A stretch of 64,000 nucleotides of DNA from CAXMMR01 sp963692975 (GCA_963692975.2 CAXMMR010000029.1:144154-208153), one strand, 5' to 3'. Counted from the first letter of the stretch, positions 28,585 to 37,808 are shown. The notes: generated by a model from the letters alone, not told the origin. A program made the numbers and translations.

Positions 28585-30815
28585 CGCGCCGCCTCCGTCA
28601 TGCCGCCGGACCAATTGCCCGTCTGCCACGGCCGCGGCCGGCGCGGCGGGAACGCGTATTCGTTCTGGCCGGAGTTCAACGTGAAGTTGGGGTTGAAGAA
28701 CGGATCCCGCTGCAGCAGGTGGCCCCAGCGCTGATGCATGTAGGCGACCTCGCGCGCGAACCGCGCGTGGCGCACCGGGTCGGTGTCGACGCCGCGCGAG
28801 ACGCTTTCAAGGTGATACAACGTCGCATAGGGCGTCCAGAGATTGCGCAGGCCGCGCTCGGCAACGCGCAGGCAGAAATCGACATCGTTGAAGGCCACGC
28901 TGAGGTTCTGCTCGTCCAGGCCGCCGACCGCCAGATACGTCTCGCGCCGTATGGCAAGGCATGCCGCCGTCACCGCCCAGACGTCGCGAACCAGGCAGAG
29001 ATGGCCGAAATAGCCGGGATCGTCGCCCCGGCTGCCGACATACTGGTGGCCGGCCACGCCGCCCATGCCGACAACGACGCCGGCATGCTGCACCCTGCCA
29101 TCCGGATAGAGCAGCTTCGCGCCGACCGCGCCGATCTCCGGCCGCCGCGCATGCGAGACCATCTCGACCAGCCATTCGCCATCGATGACGTCGACATCGT
29201 TGTTGAGCAGCAGCAGGATCTCGCCGGCGGCGTGGCGCACCGCCTCGTTGTTCAGCGCCGGATAATTGAACACGCCCGGCTTGTGCAGCACGCGAACACG
29301 GCCGTCGGCTGCAAGCTTGTCCAGCAAGGCCAACGCCGCCTGCTCGGTGCTGCCGTTGTCGACGATCAGGATCTCGATGTTGTCGTAGGTCGTTCGATTA
29401 AGCACCCCGTCGATGCAGCGCTCGAGCAGCGCCGCGCGATCCTTGCTCGGAATGATCACCGACACCAAAGGCGCTTCCGGCGGCAGCGGATGAACCACAC
29501 GCAGCCACTGCGCAACCGATGGGCTGCCGGTGACCCGCGCCTCGCTTCCCGTACGCGCGAGATGCTCACCCACCGCGCGCTTGGCGTTGGCAACGCAGCG
29601 ATCCATCCAGCTCTGCGAAAACGAGCCCTGACCCTTGCGCCAGTGATACAGGATCGCCGGAATGTGCCGGATGCGCTCCGCGCCGCAGCGCTCGAAGGCG
29701 CGCAGCACCAGGTCGTAGTCCTGACTGCCCTCATAGCCGACGCGCATGCCGCCCAGCTCGGCGATCAGGCTGCGGCGATAAACGCCAAGATGGCTGACCA
29801 TGTTGTGGCCATGCAAAAGGTCGAGGTTCCAATCGGTCTTGAAATAGGGCTCGAAGCGCAAGCCCTCGGCGTCGATGCCGTCCTCGTCCGAGTAGATCAC
29901 GTCCGTCTCGGGATACGCCGCGATCTCACGCGCGACTTCGTAAAGCGCGTGCTCAGGCAACAGGTCGTCGTGATCCATCAGCGCCACGTAGTCGCCGCTC
30001 GCCAGCGCGAGCGCCGAGTTTGTCGCGGCCGCGATGTGGCCATTCTCGTCGCGCCGGACGATCCTCACGCGGCTGTCCTCGCCGGCGATCTCCTGAAGCA
30101 GCGCCCAAACATGCGGGCTCGGCGACGCATCGTCGGCGATGCAGAGCTCCCAATTGTCGTAGAGCTGCGCTTGCACGCTTCCGATCGCCGCGCGCAAATA
30201 GTCCGGATCCGTTTCAAAGACGGGGATCACGACCGAGATCAGCGGATGCGACGCGAGGGTGACGATCTCGGTGCGGATCGCCATCCGGTCCCGATCATCC
30301 AGCGTGTCGTACTCGCGCGCCCAGCGCTGATAATGCGTCTCCTGCCGGCGCGTCTGTCCCGGGCTCGCATCGCGGCGCGCTCGCCCCAGCCTGCCGGTGG
30401 CCGCCGCCAGCGCCAGCCCGCCGGACCGCCGCAAGCCGCCGCGCAGCGGCGCCGGAATGCGGTGCGCGACATGACGCAGCGGCTGCATCACCCGCCACAG
30501 CGTCGAGCCGGTGATGATCTCGCGCTCGGACTTGGCATAGGCGAGCTCGCGCCGAAGATGATCCAGCGTGCGCTCGGTGCGGTCGGATGCCGCGGCGAGC
30601 TGACGCTGCAGCCACTGCTCGTTGACCACGCGACGCTCACGATCGAGCGCCTCGACCACGTCCTGCACCGCCGACAATCCGCCGAGCCGGCGGCGCACGG
30701 CCTGCCGCTTGCCCTCCGCCTCCGCCAGGCTGAGCTCGAGCCGCTGGATCGTCGCCTCCTGCTCCGCCACCGCCGCGCGCAGGATCCGCAACTCGCTGTC
30801 GTCATCGATCGCCAT
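28581..30815 (-). CDS. Tandem-domain family 2 glycosyltransferase with N-terminal coiled coil
   Basis: 744 residues. Residues 1-100 are heptad-rich (coiled coil). Two GT-A domains follow: the first with SVVIPVFETD, ALMDHDDLLP and YSDEDGID; the second with SVIIPSKDRA, LLLNNDVDVI and FNDVDFCLRVAE. Such two-domain enzymes build rhamnan, O-antigen or other surface glycans. Both metal-binding DxD-type motifs are kept, so both domains may be active. Coupled to prfC by a 4-bp overlap, an unexpected partner. Confidence 0.92.
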   Translation of the reverse strand: MAIDDDSELRILRAAVAEQEATIQRLELSLAEAEGKRQAVRRRLGGLSAVQDVVEALDRERRVVNEQWLQRQLAAASDRTERTLDHLRRELAYAKSEREIITGSTLWRVMQPLRHVAHRIPAPLRGGLRRSGGLALAAATGRLGRARRDASPGQTRRQETHYQRWAREYDTLDDRDRMAIRTEIVTLASHPLISVVIPVFETDPDYLRAAIGSVQAQLYDNWELCIADDASPSPHVWALLQEIAGEDSRVRIVRRDENGHIAAATNSALALASGDYVALMDHDDLLPEHALYEVAREIAAYPETDVIYSDEDGIDAEGLRFEPYFKTDWNLDLLHGHNMVSHLGVYRRSLIAELGGMRVGYEGSQDYDLVLRAFERCGAERIRHIPAILYHWRKGQGSFSQSWMDRCVANAKRAVGEHLARTGSEARVTGSPSVAQWLRVVHPLPPEAPLVSVIIPSKDRAALLERCIDGVLNRTTYDNIEILIVDNGSTEQAALALLDKLAADGRVRVLHKPGVFNYPALNNEAVRHAAGEILLLLNNDVDVIDGEWLVEMVSHARRPEIGAVGAKLLYPDGRVQHAGVVVGMGGVAGHQYVGSRGDDPGYFGHLCLVRDVWAVTAACLAIRRETYLAVGGLDEQNLSVAFNDVDFCLRVAERGLRNLWTPYATLYHLESVSRGVDTDPVRHARFAREVAYMHQRWGHLLQRDPFFNPNFTLNSGQNEYAFPPRRPRPWQTGNWSGGMTEAAR

Positions 30816-30910
30816 CGTCGCGTTCTAGCCGTTTGCAGGTGTCGCCGAAAGCAGAGCGGGGCCGGCGCACCAGCACCAGCCCCGCGATCCGGCTCGACAG
30901 CTGGGTCAGA

Positions 30911-31528
30911 TCAGCGCGAGTAGTATTCGACGACCAGGTTCGGCTCCATCGCCACCGGATAGGGCACGTCGGTCAGCTTCGGCGCCCGCGCGAACCGCCC
31001 CTTCATCGCCCGATGATCGACCTCAAGATACTCGGGCACGTCGCGCTCGGCCGACTGCGTCGCGTCCAGCACCACCGCAAGCTGCTTGGACTTCTCGCGA
31101 ACCTCGATCACGTCGCCGTCGCGCACCAGAAACGACGGGATGTTCACCTTGCGGCCGTTGACCGTCAGGTGGCCATGGTTGACGAACTGCCGCGAGGCGA
31201 ACGGCGTGATGGCGAACTTCAGCCGATACACCACCGCGTCCAGCCGCCGCTCCAGCAGCTCGATGAGGTTCTCCGAGGTGTCGCCTTTGCGGCGCACCGC
31301 CTCCTCGTAGTACTTGCGAAACTGCTTCTCGCTGATGTTGCCGTAATAGCCCTTGAGCTTCTGCTTGGCGACCAGCTGGATGTTGTAGTCGGACGGCTTC
31401 TGCTTGCGCCGCTGGCCATGCTGGCCAGGCCCATACTCGCGCTTGTTCACCGGCGACTTGGCCCGACCCCACAGGTTCACGCCCAAACGACGGTTGATCT
31501 TATACTTGCTTTCCGTGCGCTTGGTCAT
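30911..31528 (-). CDS. rpsD: 30S ribosomal protein S4
   Basis: 205 residues: SKYKINRRLGVNLWGR, GPGQHGQRR, the S4 RNA-binding domain (LDAVVYRLKFA, FVNHGHLTVNGRKVNIPS) and the C-terminal EYYSR. Zinc-free alpha-proteobacterial form. A TTGACA promoter lies about 130 bp upstream. Stand-alone, not in the alpha operon. Confidence 0.98.
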   Translation of the reverse strand: MTKRTESKYKINRRLGVNLWGRAKSPVNKREYGPGQHGQRRKQKPSDYNIQLVAKQKLKGYYGNISEKQFRKYYEEAVRRKGDTSENLIELLERRLDAVVYRLKFAITPFASRQFVNHGHLTVNGRKVNIPSFLVRDGDVIEVREKSKQLAVVLDATQSAERDVPEYLEVDHRAMKGRFARAPKLTDVPYPVAMEPNLVVEYYSR

Positions 31529-31595
31529 GCGCCCGTTCCTTCTTCAATGCCGTCGGCCCATTTGCTGGACCTGATGTGGCTTGTTGCACCGGTAG

Positions 31596-31613
31596 GCCGC
31601 AAAGCAAAGCGGC
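31596..31613 (-). promoter_or_regulatory. Hairpin in the rpsD leader
   Basis: GCCGC-AAAGCAAA-GCGGC in the 5' untranslated region of rpsD. S4 is an autoregulator in other bacteria; whether this hairpin serves that purpose is open. Confidence 0.35.
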
Positions 31614-31659
31614 GGGATCACACCCCGAAGGTGCGTCCGCGTTCCCGGCAGTGGCCGCG

Positions 31660-31688
31660 CTCTTATCGGCGGCTCGCAGGATTGTCAA
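31660..31688 (-). promoter_or_regulatory. Putative sigma-70 promoter of rpsD
   Basis: On the minus strand TTGACA, a 17-bp spacer and TAAGAG. The -35 is a consensus match and the spacing is ideal; the -10 is weak. Confidence 0.55.
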
Positions 31689-31718
31689 ACGCAGCGGTCG
31701 GTGACACCTACGCGGGTC

Positions 31719-31925
31719 ATGGTCACCCGCGCGGAAATCCTCTGGCTCGCTGTCTCCTCGGGCGTCGCCGGCGCCCTGATCGGCGGGCTGATGCTCGGCG
31801 TCGGGATGGACCTGCTCGCCAACGGCCAGCCGCTCGGCCTGCTCCTGATCATCCCCGGCGCCCCGGCCGGCGCGATCATCGGCTGGTGGCAAGGCCGAAA
31901 GCTCGCCCGCCAGCTGGATCCTTAA
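31719..31925 (+). CDS. Small two-helix membrane protein
   Basis: 68 residues from ATG at 31719 (GTG at 31701 would add six). Two Gly-rich hydrophobic segments with a basic C-terminus (GRKLARQLDP). No recognised family. Divergent from rpsD and overlapping its promoter. Confidence 0.5.
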   Translation: MVTRAEILWLAVSSGVAGALIGGLMLGVGMDLLANGQPLGLLLIIPGAPAGAIIGWWQGRKLARQLDP

Positions 31926-31959
31926 GGACCCACCAAGGTCCGGCGCAGCCAGCCTCGCC

Positions 31960-33081
31960 TCAGGTCAGCGCCAGCTCGCGCGGATCCTCGCTGAGCAGCG
32001 AGGCAGCGTCCGAGGCCCAGGCGAGCGTCACCGTCTGCCCGACCTGCGGCAGCCCGCCGCCGCGCCAGGCCGGCATCAGCGTGGTCAGCTCGCCAAGCCC
32101 GGTCGCAACCCGCAGCCGCAGCGACGAGCCGTCGCCCCGCGCATCCGTCACCGTGCCGGCGAGGCGGTTATCGGCCACCGCCTCGGGCTCGAGCAGGATG
32201 ACCCGCTCGGGACGCAGGCACAGCGCAATGGCGGCGCCGAGCCGCGGCCGCGCCTCCTCGTCGTCCAGATACTGCACGAACCGCTCGCCGCCGCCCGACC
32301 AGATGAAGCCGCCCTGCCGCGCCTCGCGCACCAGCCCCGACATCAAATTGGCCGGCCCGAGCAGGCGAGCGGCACGCGCGTCGTACGGGCGTTCATAGAG
32401 CGCCTGCGGCGTGCCGTCCTGCACGATGCGCCCGTGCTCGAGCAGCACCACCCGATCCGCCAGGCCCAAGGCGAGGCGAGCATCGCGCGTCGCAAAGATC
32501 ACCGCCCGGCCATCCGCGGCCGCCTCGCGCAGCAGCTGCGGCAGCACCAGGCGCATCGGCTCGTCGAGCCCGGCAAGCGTCTGGTCATCGATCAGCAGCA
32601 GCCTCGTGCGCCGCAGCAGGATGCCGGCCAAGCACAGCGCCGCCTGCCCGCCCGGCGAGAGCGCGCGTGGACGCGAGCCGGCCTGCTCGCTCAGCCCGAG
32701 CTGCTCCAGCACACCCGGCACGACAGCAACCGCCTCCCGCCGCCGCAGCCGCGCCAGCCGGCGCACCGCCGCGCCGGCGTCGCGCCCCGGCGGCTTCACC
32801 ACGGCGCTCAAGGTCACCAGACGCTTCAACCCGCTAGGGCGCTTCAAAATCCGCCCGTCCACCAGCACGGTGCCGGTCAGCGGCTTGATCTGGCCGGCGA
32901 ACGTCGCCAGCAGCAGGCTCTTGCCCGCTCCCGCCCGCCCGAGCAGGCACATCACCTCGCCCGGCCGCACGGTCAGCGAGATGTCGTCCAGCCGGATCAC
33001 CTTGCCCTGCCGGACCGTGAGGTCGCGCAGGCTGATGAAGCGTGCCGGCGCCGCGCCGGCGAGTGCGGCCTGGATCTTCAT
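31960..33081 (-). CDS. ABC ATPase with TOBE-like C-terminus and degenerate catalytic motifs
   Basis: 373 residues, shaped like the importer ATPases of the PotA/UgpC type (nucleotide domain 15-235, TOBE-like 270-373). Walker A GRAGAGKS (48-55) is intact and the signature is LSPGGQ. The Q-loop Gln is missing (LSAVVKPPG), Walker B ends LLLIDDQ so the catalytic Glu is Asp166, and the H-loop His is Arg199 (FATRDA). No permease or binding protein adjoins. The protein probably binds ATP but hydrolyses it poorly, so a regulatory role is possible. Same strand as the following lipoprotein gene, which lies 6 bp upstream. Confidence 0.82.
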   Translation of the reverse strand: MKIQAALAGAAPARFISLRDLTVRQGKVIRLDDISLTVRPGEVMCLLGRAGAGKSLLLATFAGQIKPLTGTVLVDGRILKRPSGLKRLVTLSAVVKPPGRDAGAAVRRLARLRRREAVAVVPGVLEQLGLSEQAGSRPRALSPGGQAALCLAGILLRRTRLLLIDDQTLAGLDEPMRLVLPQLLREAAADGRAVIFATRDARLALGLADRVVLLEHGRIVQDGTPQALYERPYDARAARLLGPANLMSGLVREARQGGFIWSGGGERFVQYLDDEEARPRLGAAIALCLRPERVILLEPEAVADNRLAGTVTDARGDGSSLRLRVATGLGELTTLMPAWRGGGLPQVGQTVTLAWASDAASLLSEDPRELALT

Positions 33082-33087
33082 CGCCGG

Positions 33088-33420
33088 CTACTGCGGGGTC
33101 GCTGTCTGACGCGCCGCGAAATCGGTCAGCGCGGCCACCGCGTCCGCCGTCTCGCGCGCCTGCGCAGCACCCTGCGGCGATCGCTCCATCGAGCGCACCG
33201 CCTCCAGCGCCCGAGCGTCGAGCCTGACGAGCTCGGCAACAACGGCGGGCTCCGCGTCGTCAGAGCCCGCATAGCTGAACGCCATGCCGTGCGCGATCGC
33301 GTAGGCGTCCCGCACGGCATACAGGCTGGAGACGCGTCCGAAGCCAGACGGCCCGACCGCGCTCTGGGTGCAGGCGGCGAGCAGCATCGCCACGATCAGG
33401 CCGGCCAGCAAGCGACACAT
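33088..33420 (-). CDS. Small lipoprotein
   Basis: 110 residues; lipobox LLAAC at positions 13-17 after a hydrophobic segment. Helical body without a known domain. 6 bp upstream of the degenerate ABC gene, so the two are probably cotranscribed. Confidence 0.72.
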   Translation of the reverse strand: MCRLLAGLIVAMLLAACTQSAVGPSGFGRVSSLYAVRDAYAIAHGMAFSYAGSDDAEPAVVAELVRLDARALEAVRSMERSPQGAAQARETADAVAALTDFAARQTATPQ

Positions 33421-33561
33421 CGACGACCTCCTGCGCTCCAGCCCGACATGTGCATCCAGCCATAATCCACATCCCCGCGGCCGTACACAACGGGGATGGA
33501 CGGCTCGTGCCGCAAGCCGCCCGCCGCAACCGCCGCAACAAGCCCCAGCCGCGACATGGCG

Positions 33562-34029
33562 CTATCTCGGCGGCGTGAACCGGCAGTGATCGCCGATCGG
33601 TCCCGACCAGCGCGTCCAATTCTGCGTCTGTCCCAGCAGCGGCAGCAGGATGTAGCCGCGCAGCGCCAGCCGGTCCGCCGTCACCAGCCGGAACGACGCG
33701 CTGTAGCGCGAACCGTCATCCGGATCGGTGATGTGCCCATCCCACAGCAGCGCCTCGGTGCGCCTGGCCTGCAGGATCGACTGGCCGCACTCGATCCGCC
33801 CGTGATTGTCGACAGGCTGCTGATGGCCCGGCTTCCAGTCCTGGCCGACGATCTGGCCGCAGATCGCCTCGCCGCAGGCGGTGATGCGGATGACGCCGCG
33901 ATTGTCGCCGGTGAGCCAGTCACCGAAGATCGCCGACGCCGCCGGCGCGACGTCGTCCGCCGAAGCCTGACCCATCCCGCCCAGCACGCCGCCCGAAGCC
34001 AGCAGCAGCGCCAGCATCAGCCTACGCAT
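33562..34029 (-). CDS. DUF2147 family exported protein
   Basis: 155 residues, signal peptide ending near QASA-DD, then the compact DUF2147 pattern IFGDWLTGDNRGVIRI, CGQSILQ, YSASFRL and LRGYILLPLLGQTQNWTR. Function of the family is unknown. The ATG at 34029 overlaps the end of the DUF1178 gene by 8 bp. Confidence 0.85.
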   Translation of the reverse strand: MRRLMLALLLASGGVLGGMGQASADDVAPAASAIFGDWLTGDNRGVIRITACGEAICGQIVGQDWKPGHQQPVDNHGRIECGQSILQARRTEALLWDGHITDPDDGSRYSASFRLVTADRLALRGYILLPLLGQTQNWTRWSGPIGDHCRFTPPR

Positions 34030-34477
34030 CGGCTCGCTTGACCCACGGGATGCTCGCAACCTCGATGCCGTCCTCGCGCAGTGCCGAGGCCTCCTCAGGC
34101 GAGGCCTCGCCGTAAACCCCGCGCGCCGGCGCCTCGCCCTGGTGCATCGCGCGCACCGTCTCGGCGAAGGCCGGCCCGACATAGTCGCATCGCCGCTCGA
34201 CCTCGGCCCGCATACGCTGCAGCACCGCCCGCAGGCCGTCCGGCATCGTCTCGGCCGGGCTCGCGGCGGGGCTCGCCGCCGGCGCCGCAACGGTTGCCTC
34301 CGGCTTGCCGCGGCGGCGCCCGATCTTGGGCGACATCGGCGCCCGCTGGATCGCGCGGTCGGCGCAGGTCGGGCAGACCAGGCTGCCATCCGCCGCCTGC
34401 GCCTCAAAGGCGGCGCTGTGACGAAACCAGCCGTCGAACCCATGGCCGCGGCCGCAGCTCAGGGCGTAGTGGATCAT
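34022..34477 (-). CDS. DUF1178 family protein
   Basis: 151 residues. Starts MIHYALSCGRGHGFDGWF, with a CPTC pair (VCPTCAD) making a small zinc ribbon, an Ala/Pro linker and a helical C-terminus (DYVGPAFAETVRAMH, GVYGEASPEEA). ATG at 34477. Follows grxC by 28 bp on the same strand, an arrangement common in alphaproteobacteria. Function unknown. Confidence 0.9.
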   Translation of the reverse strand: MIHYALSCGRGHGFDGWFRHSAAFEAQAADGSLVCPTCADRAIQRAPMSPKIGRRRGKPEATVAAPAASPAASPAETMPDGLRAVLQRMRAEVERRCDYVGPAFAETVRAMHQGEAPARGVYGEASPEEASALREDGIEVASIPWVKRADA

Positions 34478-34505
34478 CGCCGCGCGCGCATCGACGCGGG
34501 CCGGC

Positions 34506-34772
34506 TCACCCGACGCCCAGCACCGCGTCGAGCCGGCCGGCGCGATCCAGCGCGGCCATGTCGTCGCTGCCGCCGATCGACGCGCCATCGACGAAGATCT
34601 GCGGCACCGAGCTGCGGCCGCCCGAACGCTCCCGCGCCTCCGCCCGCGCCGCGCTGCCGCCCGGCGCGTTGATCTGCTCATACGCCACGCCCTTGGCTTT
34701 CAGCAGCGCCAGCGCGGCGGAGCAGTACGGGCACCATGGCTGCGTGTAGATCTCAACCTTCGGCATCGTCAT
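34506..34772 (-). CDS. grxC: Glutaredoxin 3 (dithiol, class I)
   Basis: 88 residues with CPYC (QPWCPYCSAA), SVPQIFVDG and GGSDDM glutathione-binding blocks. GAGGGA 6 bp before ATG 34772. Heads the grxC-DUF1178-DUF2147 run. Confidence 0.96.
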   Translation of the reverse strand: MTMPKVEIYTQPWCPYCSAALALLKAKGVAYEQINAPGGSAARAEARERSGGRSSVPQIFVDGASIGGSDDMAALDRAGRLDAVLGVG

Positions 34773-34844
34773 CTTCGTCCCTCGTCATCCGCCCGCGCGC
34801 GATATCACACCGCCTGGATGGGTATCGAGCCCCAGATATCCGCA

Positions 34845-35990
34845 TCAACCAGGCACAGACAGGTCGGTCAGCCGCTGATACTCGTCCATCGCGAAACGAT
34901 CCGTCATGCTGGCGATGTAGTCGGCGGTCGTCCGCGCCGCCCTCGCCTCGCCGGCCGCCCCCGCCTCGAGGCGCCACGGGTCAGGCAGCATTCCCGGGTT
35001 CTCATGCAGCAGCACGAACAGCAGCCGCGTCAACTGCCGCGCCTTCAGCGTCATCCGGCTGACGCGCCAATGGTAATAGACGCGCGCGAACAGGAAGCTC
35101 TTCAGCGCCTGGTTCGCGCTCGCCATCGCCGGGCTGAAGCCGATCACCGGGCCGCTCGCAGCCCGCACCCCATCGGCATCCACCGGGTCGAGCGCTGCCA
35201 GCCGGCGCGAGCTCTCCTCGACCAGGTCGATCACGAAGCGATTGATAACCCGCCTGATCGTCTCGTGGCGCACCCGCGCCGGATCGTCGCTGCCAAGCGC
35301 GCGCGCCGCCGTCAGCGCCTCGCCGACCACCGGCAGGTCCGCCGCCTGCTCCAGATCGAGCAGTCCGGCCCGCACACCGTCGTCGAAGTCGTGACTGTGA
35401 TAGGCGATGTCATCGGCAATCGAGGCCACCTGCGCCTCGGCCGAGGCAAAACTGTCCAGCCGCAGGTCGTGCAGCGCGTTATACTCGGCGATGTACAGCG
35501 CCGGCTGGGTCACCGGCCCGTTATGCTTGGCCAGCCCCTCCAGCATCTCCCATGTCAGGTTCAACCCGTCGAACCCGGCATAGCGGCGCTCCAAGCTGGT
35601 CACGATCCGCAGGCTTTGAGCATTGTGGTCGAAGCCGCCATACGGCTGCATGCCGGCATTCAGCGCCTCCTCGCCGGCGTGGCCGAATGGCGGATGCCCG
35701 AGGTCGTGCGCCAGCGCCAGCGCCTCCGTCAGGTCCTCGTCCAGCCGCAGCGCCCGCGCGATCGCGCGGGCAATCTGCGCCACCTCGATGCTGTGCGTCA
35801 GCCGGGTGCGGAAGAAGTCGCCCTCATGATTGACGAAGACCTGGGTCTTGTACTGCAGCTTGCGAAAGGCCGCGCTATGGATCACCCGATCACGGTCGCG
35901 CCCGAACGGGCTGCGCGTGGCAGAGTCCGGCTCGGCATGCAGCCGCCCGCGCGATGTCTCCGGCCGCACGGCATAGCGGGCGAGCGTCAT
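34845..35990 (-). CDS. dgt: Deoxyguanosinetriphosphate triphosphohydrolase-like protein
   Basis: 381 residues, HD-domain hydrolase. Metal ligands: RLTHSIEVAQ (His), LAHDLGHPPFGHAGEE (His-Asp) and a downstream Asp (SIADDIAYHSHD). Starts with RGRLHAEPDSATRSPFGRDRDR, typical of the alphaproteobacterial type. Divergent from erpA with repeats between them; the usual partner argS is not in the window. Confidence 0.94.
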   Translation of the reverse strand: MTLARYAVRPETSRGRLHAEPDSATRSPFGRDRDRVIHSAAFRKLQYKTQVFVNHEGDFFRTRLTHSIEVAQIARAIARALRLDEDLTEALALAHDLGHPPFGHAGEEALNAGMQPYGGFDHNAQSLRIVTSLERRYAGFDGLNLTWEMLEGLAKHNGPVTQPALYIAEYNALHDLRLDSFASAEAQVASIADDIAYHSHDFDDGVRAGLLDLEQAADLPVVGEALTAARALGSDDPARVRHETIRRVINRFVIDLVEESSRRLAALDPVDADGVRAASGPVIGFSPAMASANQALKSFLFARVYYHWRVSRMTLKARQLTRLLFVLLHENPGMLPDPWRLEAGAAGEARAARTTADYIASMTDRFAMDEYQRLTDLSVPG

Positions 35991-36056
35991 GGCATCGGCT
36001 TACCACCGGTTGCAGCATGCCGGAAGTCCAGAGGCTCAGCTCCTAGGCAAGGCAAA

Positions 36057-36176
36057 GCAAGGCAAGGGGCTTTCCCTCCGTGGAGCCCTTCCAACTGCCG
36101 CTGCGCGGCAGTCGGAACCTTGGGGCTCACTCCGCCCCTTGACCCCATCAAAGGCGAAGCCTTTGAAATCCATTCG
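36057..36176 (-). repeat. Family B repeat, copy B4 (expanded)
   Basis: Longer than usual: an extra hairpin (CCAACTGCCGCTGCGCGGCAGTCGG) is inserted in the first arm, then GACCCCATC, AAAGGCGAAGCCTTT and GAAATCCATTC. Confidence 0.8.
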
Positions 36177-36266
36177 TTGACCTTCGTTTCTGGCAAGGTC
36201 GGTGCATCTGGCAGTCGGATTTGAAGGCTTCGCCAAGTAAGAAGGAAGGTAATCATTGACTAACGA

Positions 36267-36325
36267 CTGGGGTCTGGGGCCTCCCGGCCCCAGCGGGTCA
36301 AGGGCAGAGCCCTTGCCTTCCTTTC
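36267..36325 (+). repeat. Family B repeat, copy B5
   Basis: Plus copy facing B4 across 90 bp. The two fill most of the 413-bp dgt-erpA intergenic region; otherwise I see nothing in it. Confidence 0.8.
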
Positions 36326-36403
36326 GCCTGCCTTGCACCAGCCCCGTGACCCACCGGCAAGCTGCCTCTTCTATCGGCCGCCAACGCCGCCTATGTTCTG
36401 CCG

Positions 36404-36757
36404 ATGGACAACGCGATCGCCGCCGCCTTCTCAGTCTCCGATCGCGCCGCCACGCGCATCGCCGAGATCATCGCCGGTCAGCAGGAGGCGCTCGAGCCGA
36501 TGGCGCTTCGGGTGGCGGTGCTCGCCGGCGGCTGCAGCGGCTTCCAGTACAAGTTCGCGCTCGACGGCAGCGTCCAGGCCGACGACGTGGTGATCGAGGC
36601 CGGTGCGGCGCGCGTGCTCGTCGACACGGTGAGCCTCGACCTGCTCGGCGGCGCCGAGCTCGACTACACGGACGCGCTGATGGGCGCCCATTTCACCGTG
36701 CGCAACCCGAACGCCACGTCGTCCTGCGGCTGCGGCACCAGCTTCTCGATGGAGTAG
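36404..36757 (+). CDS. erpA: Iron-sulfur cluster insertion protein, A-type
   Basis: 117 residues, A-type carrier. Conserved Cys ligands: GGCSGFQY and the C-terminal SSCGCGTSF pair. Long N-terminus precedes SDRAATRIAEII. Delivers [4Fe-4S]/[2Fe-2S] clusters to apo-proteins. Divergent from dgt, as in many alphaproteobacteria. Confidence 0.95.
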   Translation: MDNAIAAAFSVSDRAATRIAEIIAGQQEALEPMALRVAVLAGGCSGFQYKFALDGSVQADDVVIEAGAARVLVDTVSLDLLGGAELDYTDALMGAHFTVRNPNATSSCGCGTSFSME

Positions 36758-36782
36758 CGGCGTCCGGCCGAGTGTCGCCGTC

Positions 36783-37550
36783 GTGAAGCTCGCCACCTGG
36801 AACGTCAATTCCGTGCGCATGCGTCAGGCGCATGTGTGCCGCTGGCTGCGCAGCCACCAGCCCGACCTCCTGCTGCTGCAGGAGATCAAGTGCGAGCAGC
36901 CTCAGTTCCCGGATTGCTTCGGCGAGCTCGGCTACACCGCCGAAATCGTCGGCCAGAAAAGCTATAACGGCGTCGCCATCCTCTCCCGCGCGCCGGTCGC
37001 GGTCACCGCCCGTGCCCTGCCCGGCCTGCCGGAGGACGACGCCCAGGCTCGCTACCTTGAGGTCGAGGCAAACGGCATCCTCGTCGGTAACCTCTACCTC
37101 CCGAACGGCAACTCCGGCGGCGAGCCCGGCTACGCCTACAAGCTGCGCTGGATGGAGTGCCTCGCCGACCACGCCGCCACCCTGCTGGAGAACGACGTCC
37201 CGCTCGCCCTGCTCGGCGACTACAACGTCTGTCCCGCCGACGAGGACCACGCCCCCGGCACCCTGCCGCCGACGGACGCGCTGATCCGTCCCGAGACCCG
37301 CGCCCGCTTCCGCCGCCTGCTGCATGGCGGCCTCACCGACGCCGTCCGCGCCCTGCGCCCCACCGGCGCCGTCTACACCTTCTGGGACTATCAGGCCGGC
37401 GCCTGGCAACGCGACCGCGGCCTGCGCATCGATCATGCCCTGCTGTCACCGACCCTCGTCGAACGCCTCGTCAGCGCGACGCCGCATAAGGACGTGCGGG
37501 GCGAGGAACAGCCGTCGGACCACGTGCCGCTTTTGGTGGAGCTGCATTAG
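36783..37550 (+). CDS. xth: Exodeoxyribonuclease III / AP endonuclease
   Basis: 255 residues of the exonuclease III family: LATWNVNSVRMR, LLLQEIKCE, YNGVAILSR, LYLPNGN, LLGDYNVCP, FWDYQAGAWQRDRGLRIDH, SDHVPLLVEL. Base-excision repair of apurinic sites. GTG at 36783, 25 bp after erpA. Confidence 0.96.
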   Translation: MKLATWNVNSVRMRQAHVCRWLRSHQPDLLLLQEIKCEQPQFPDCFGELGYTAEIVGQKSYNGVAILSRAPVAVTARALPGLPEDDAQARYLEVEANGILVGNLYLPNGNSGGEPGYAYKLRWMECLADHAATLLENDVPLALLGDYNVCPADEDHAPGTLPPTDALIRPETRARFRRLLHGGLTDAVRALRPTGAVYTFWDYQAGAWQRDRGLRIDHALLSPTLVERLVSATPHKDVRGEEQPSDHVPLLVELH

Positions 37551-37556
37551 GAATGC

Positions 37557-37594
37557 AGCGCTTCTTTTTTGAAAAAAAGAAGCAAAAAACTTTT
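37557..37594 (-). repeat. Family A hairpin repeat, copy A8
   Basis: GCTTC stem, starting 7 bp after the xth stop. Unpaired. Confidence 0.85.
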
Positions 37595-37670
37595 CTTCCG
37601 TTGGCGCTGAAACGATGCGGGCGGCGTGCTAACAACGTCATCGGACAAGCCGCTCAGGCCACTGAGCCGT

Positions 37671-37694
37671 AAATCTTGCCTATAGGCAAGATTT
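37671..37694. repeat. Family C palindrome, copy 1
   Basis: AAATCTTGCCTATAGGCAAGATTT, a perfect 24-bp palindrome, followed by AT-rich DNA. A near-identical palindrome is at 60531-60556. Confidence 0.75.
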
Positions 37695-37808
37695 CTATAA
37701 GTCATTGATAAACAACAATAAATATTTTCGAGTTGGGGCATTACGCCGCATCCTTGCGCGACGCCGCCTTGGCACTCCCACCAGCATCAACGAACCAGCC
37801 GATCTGCC

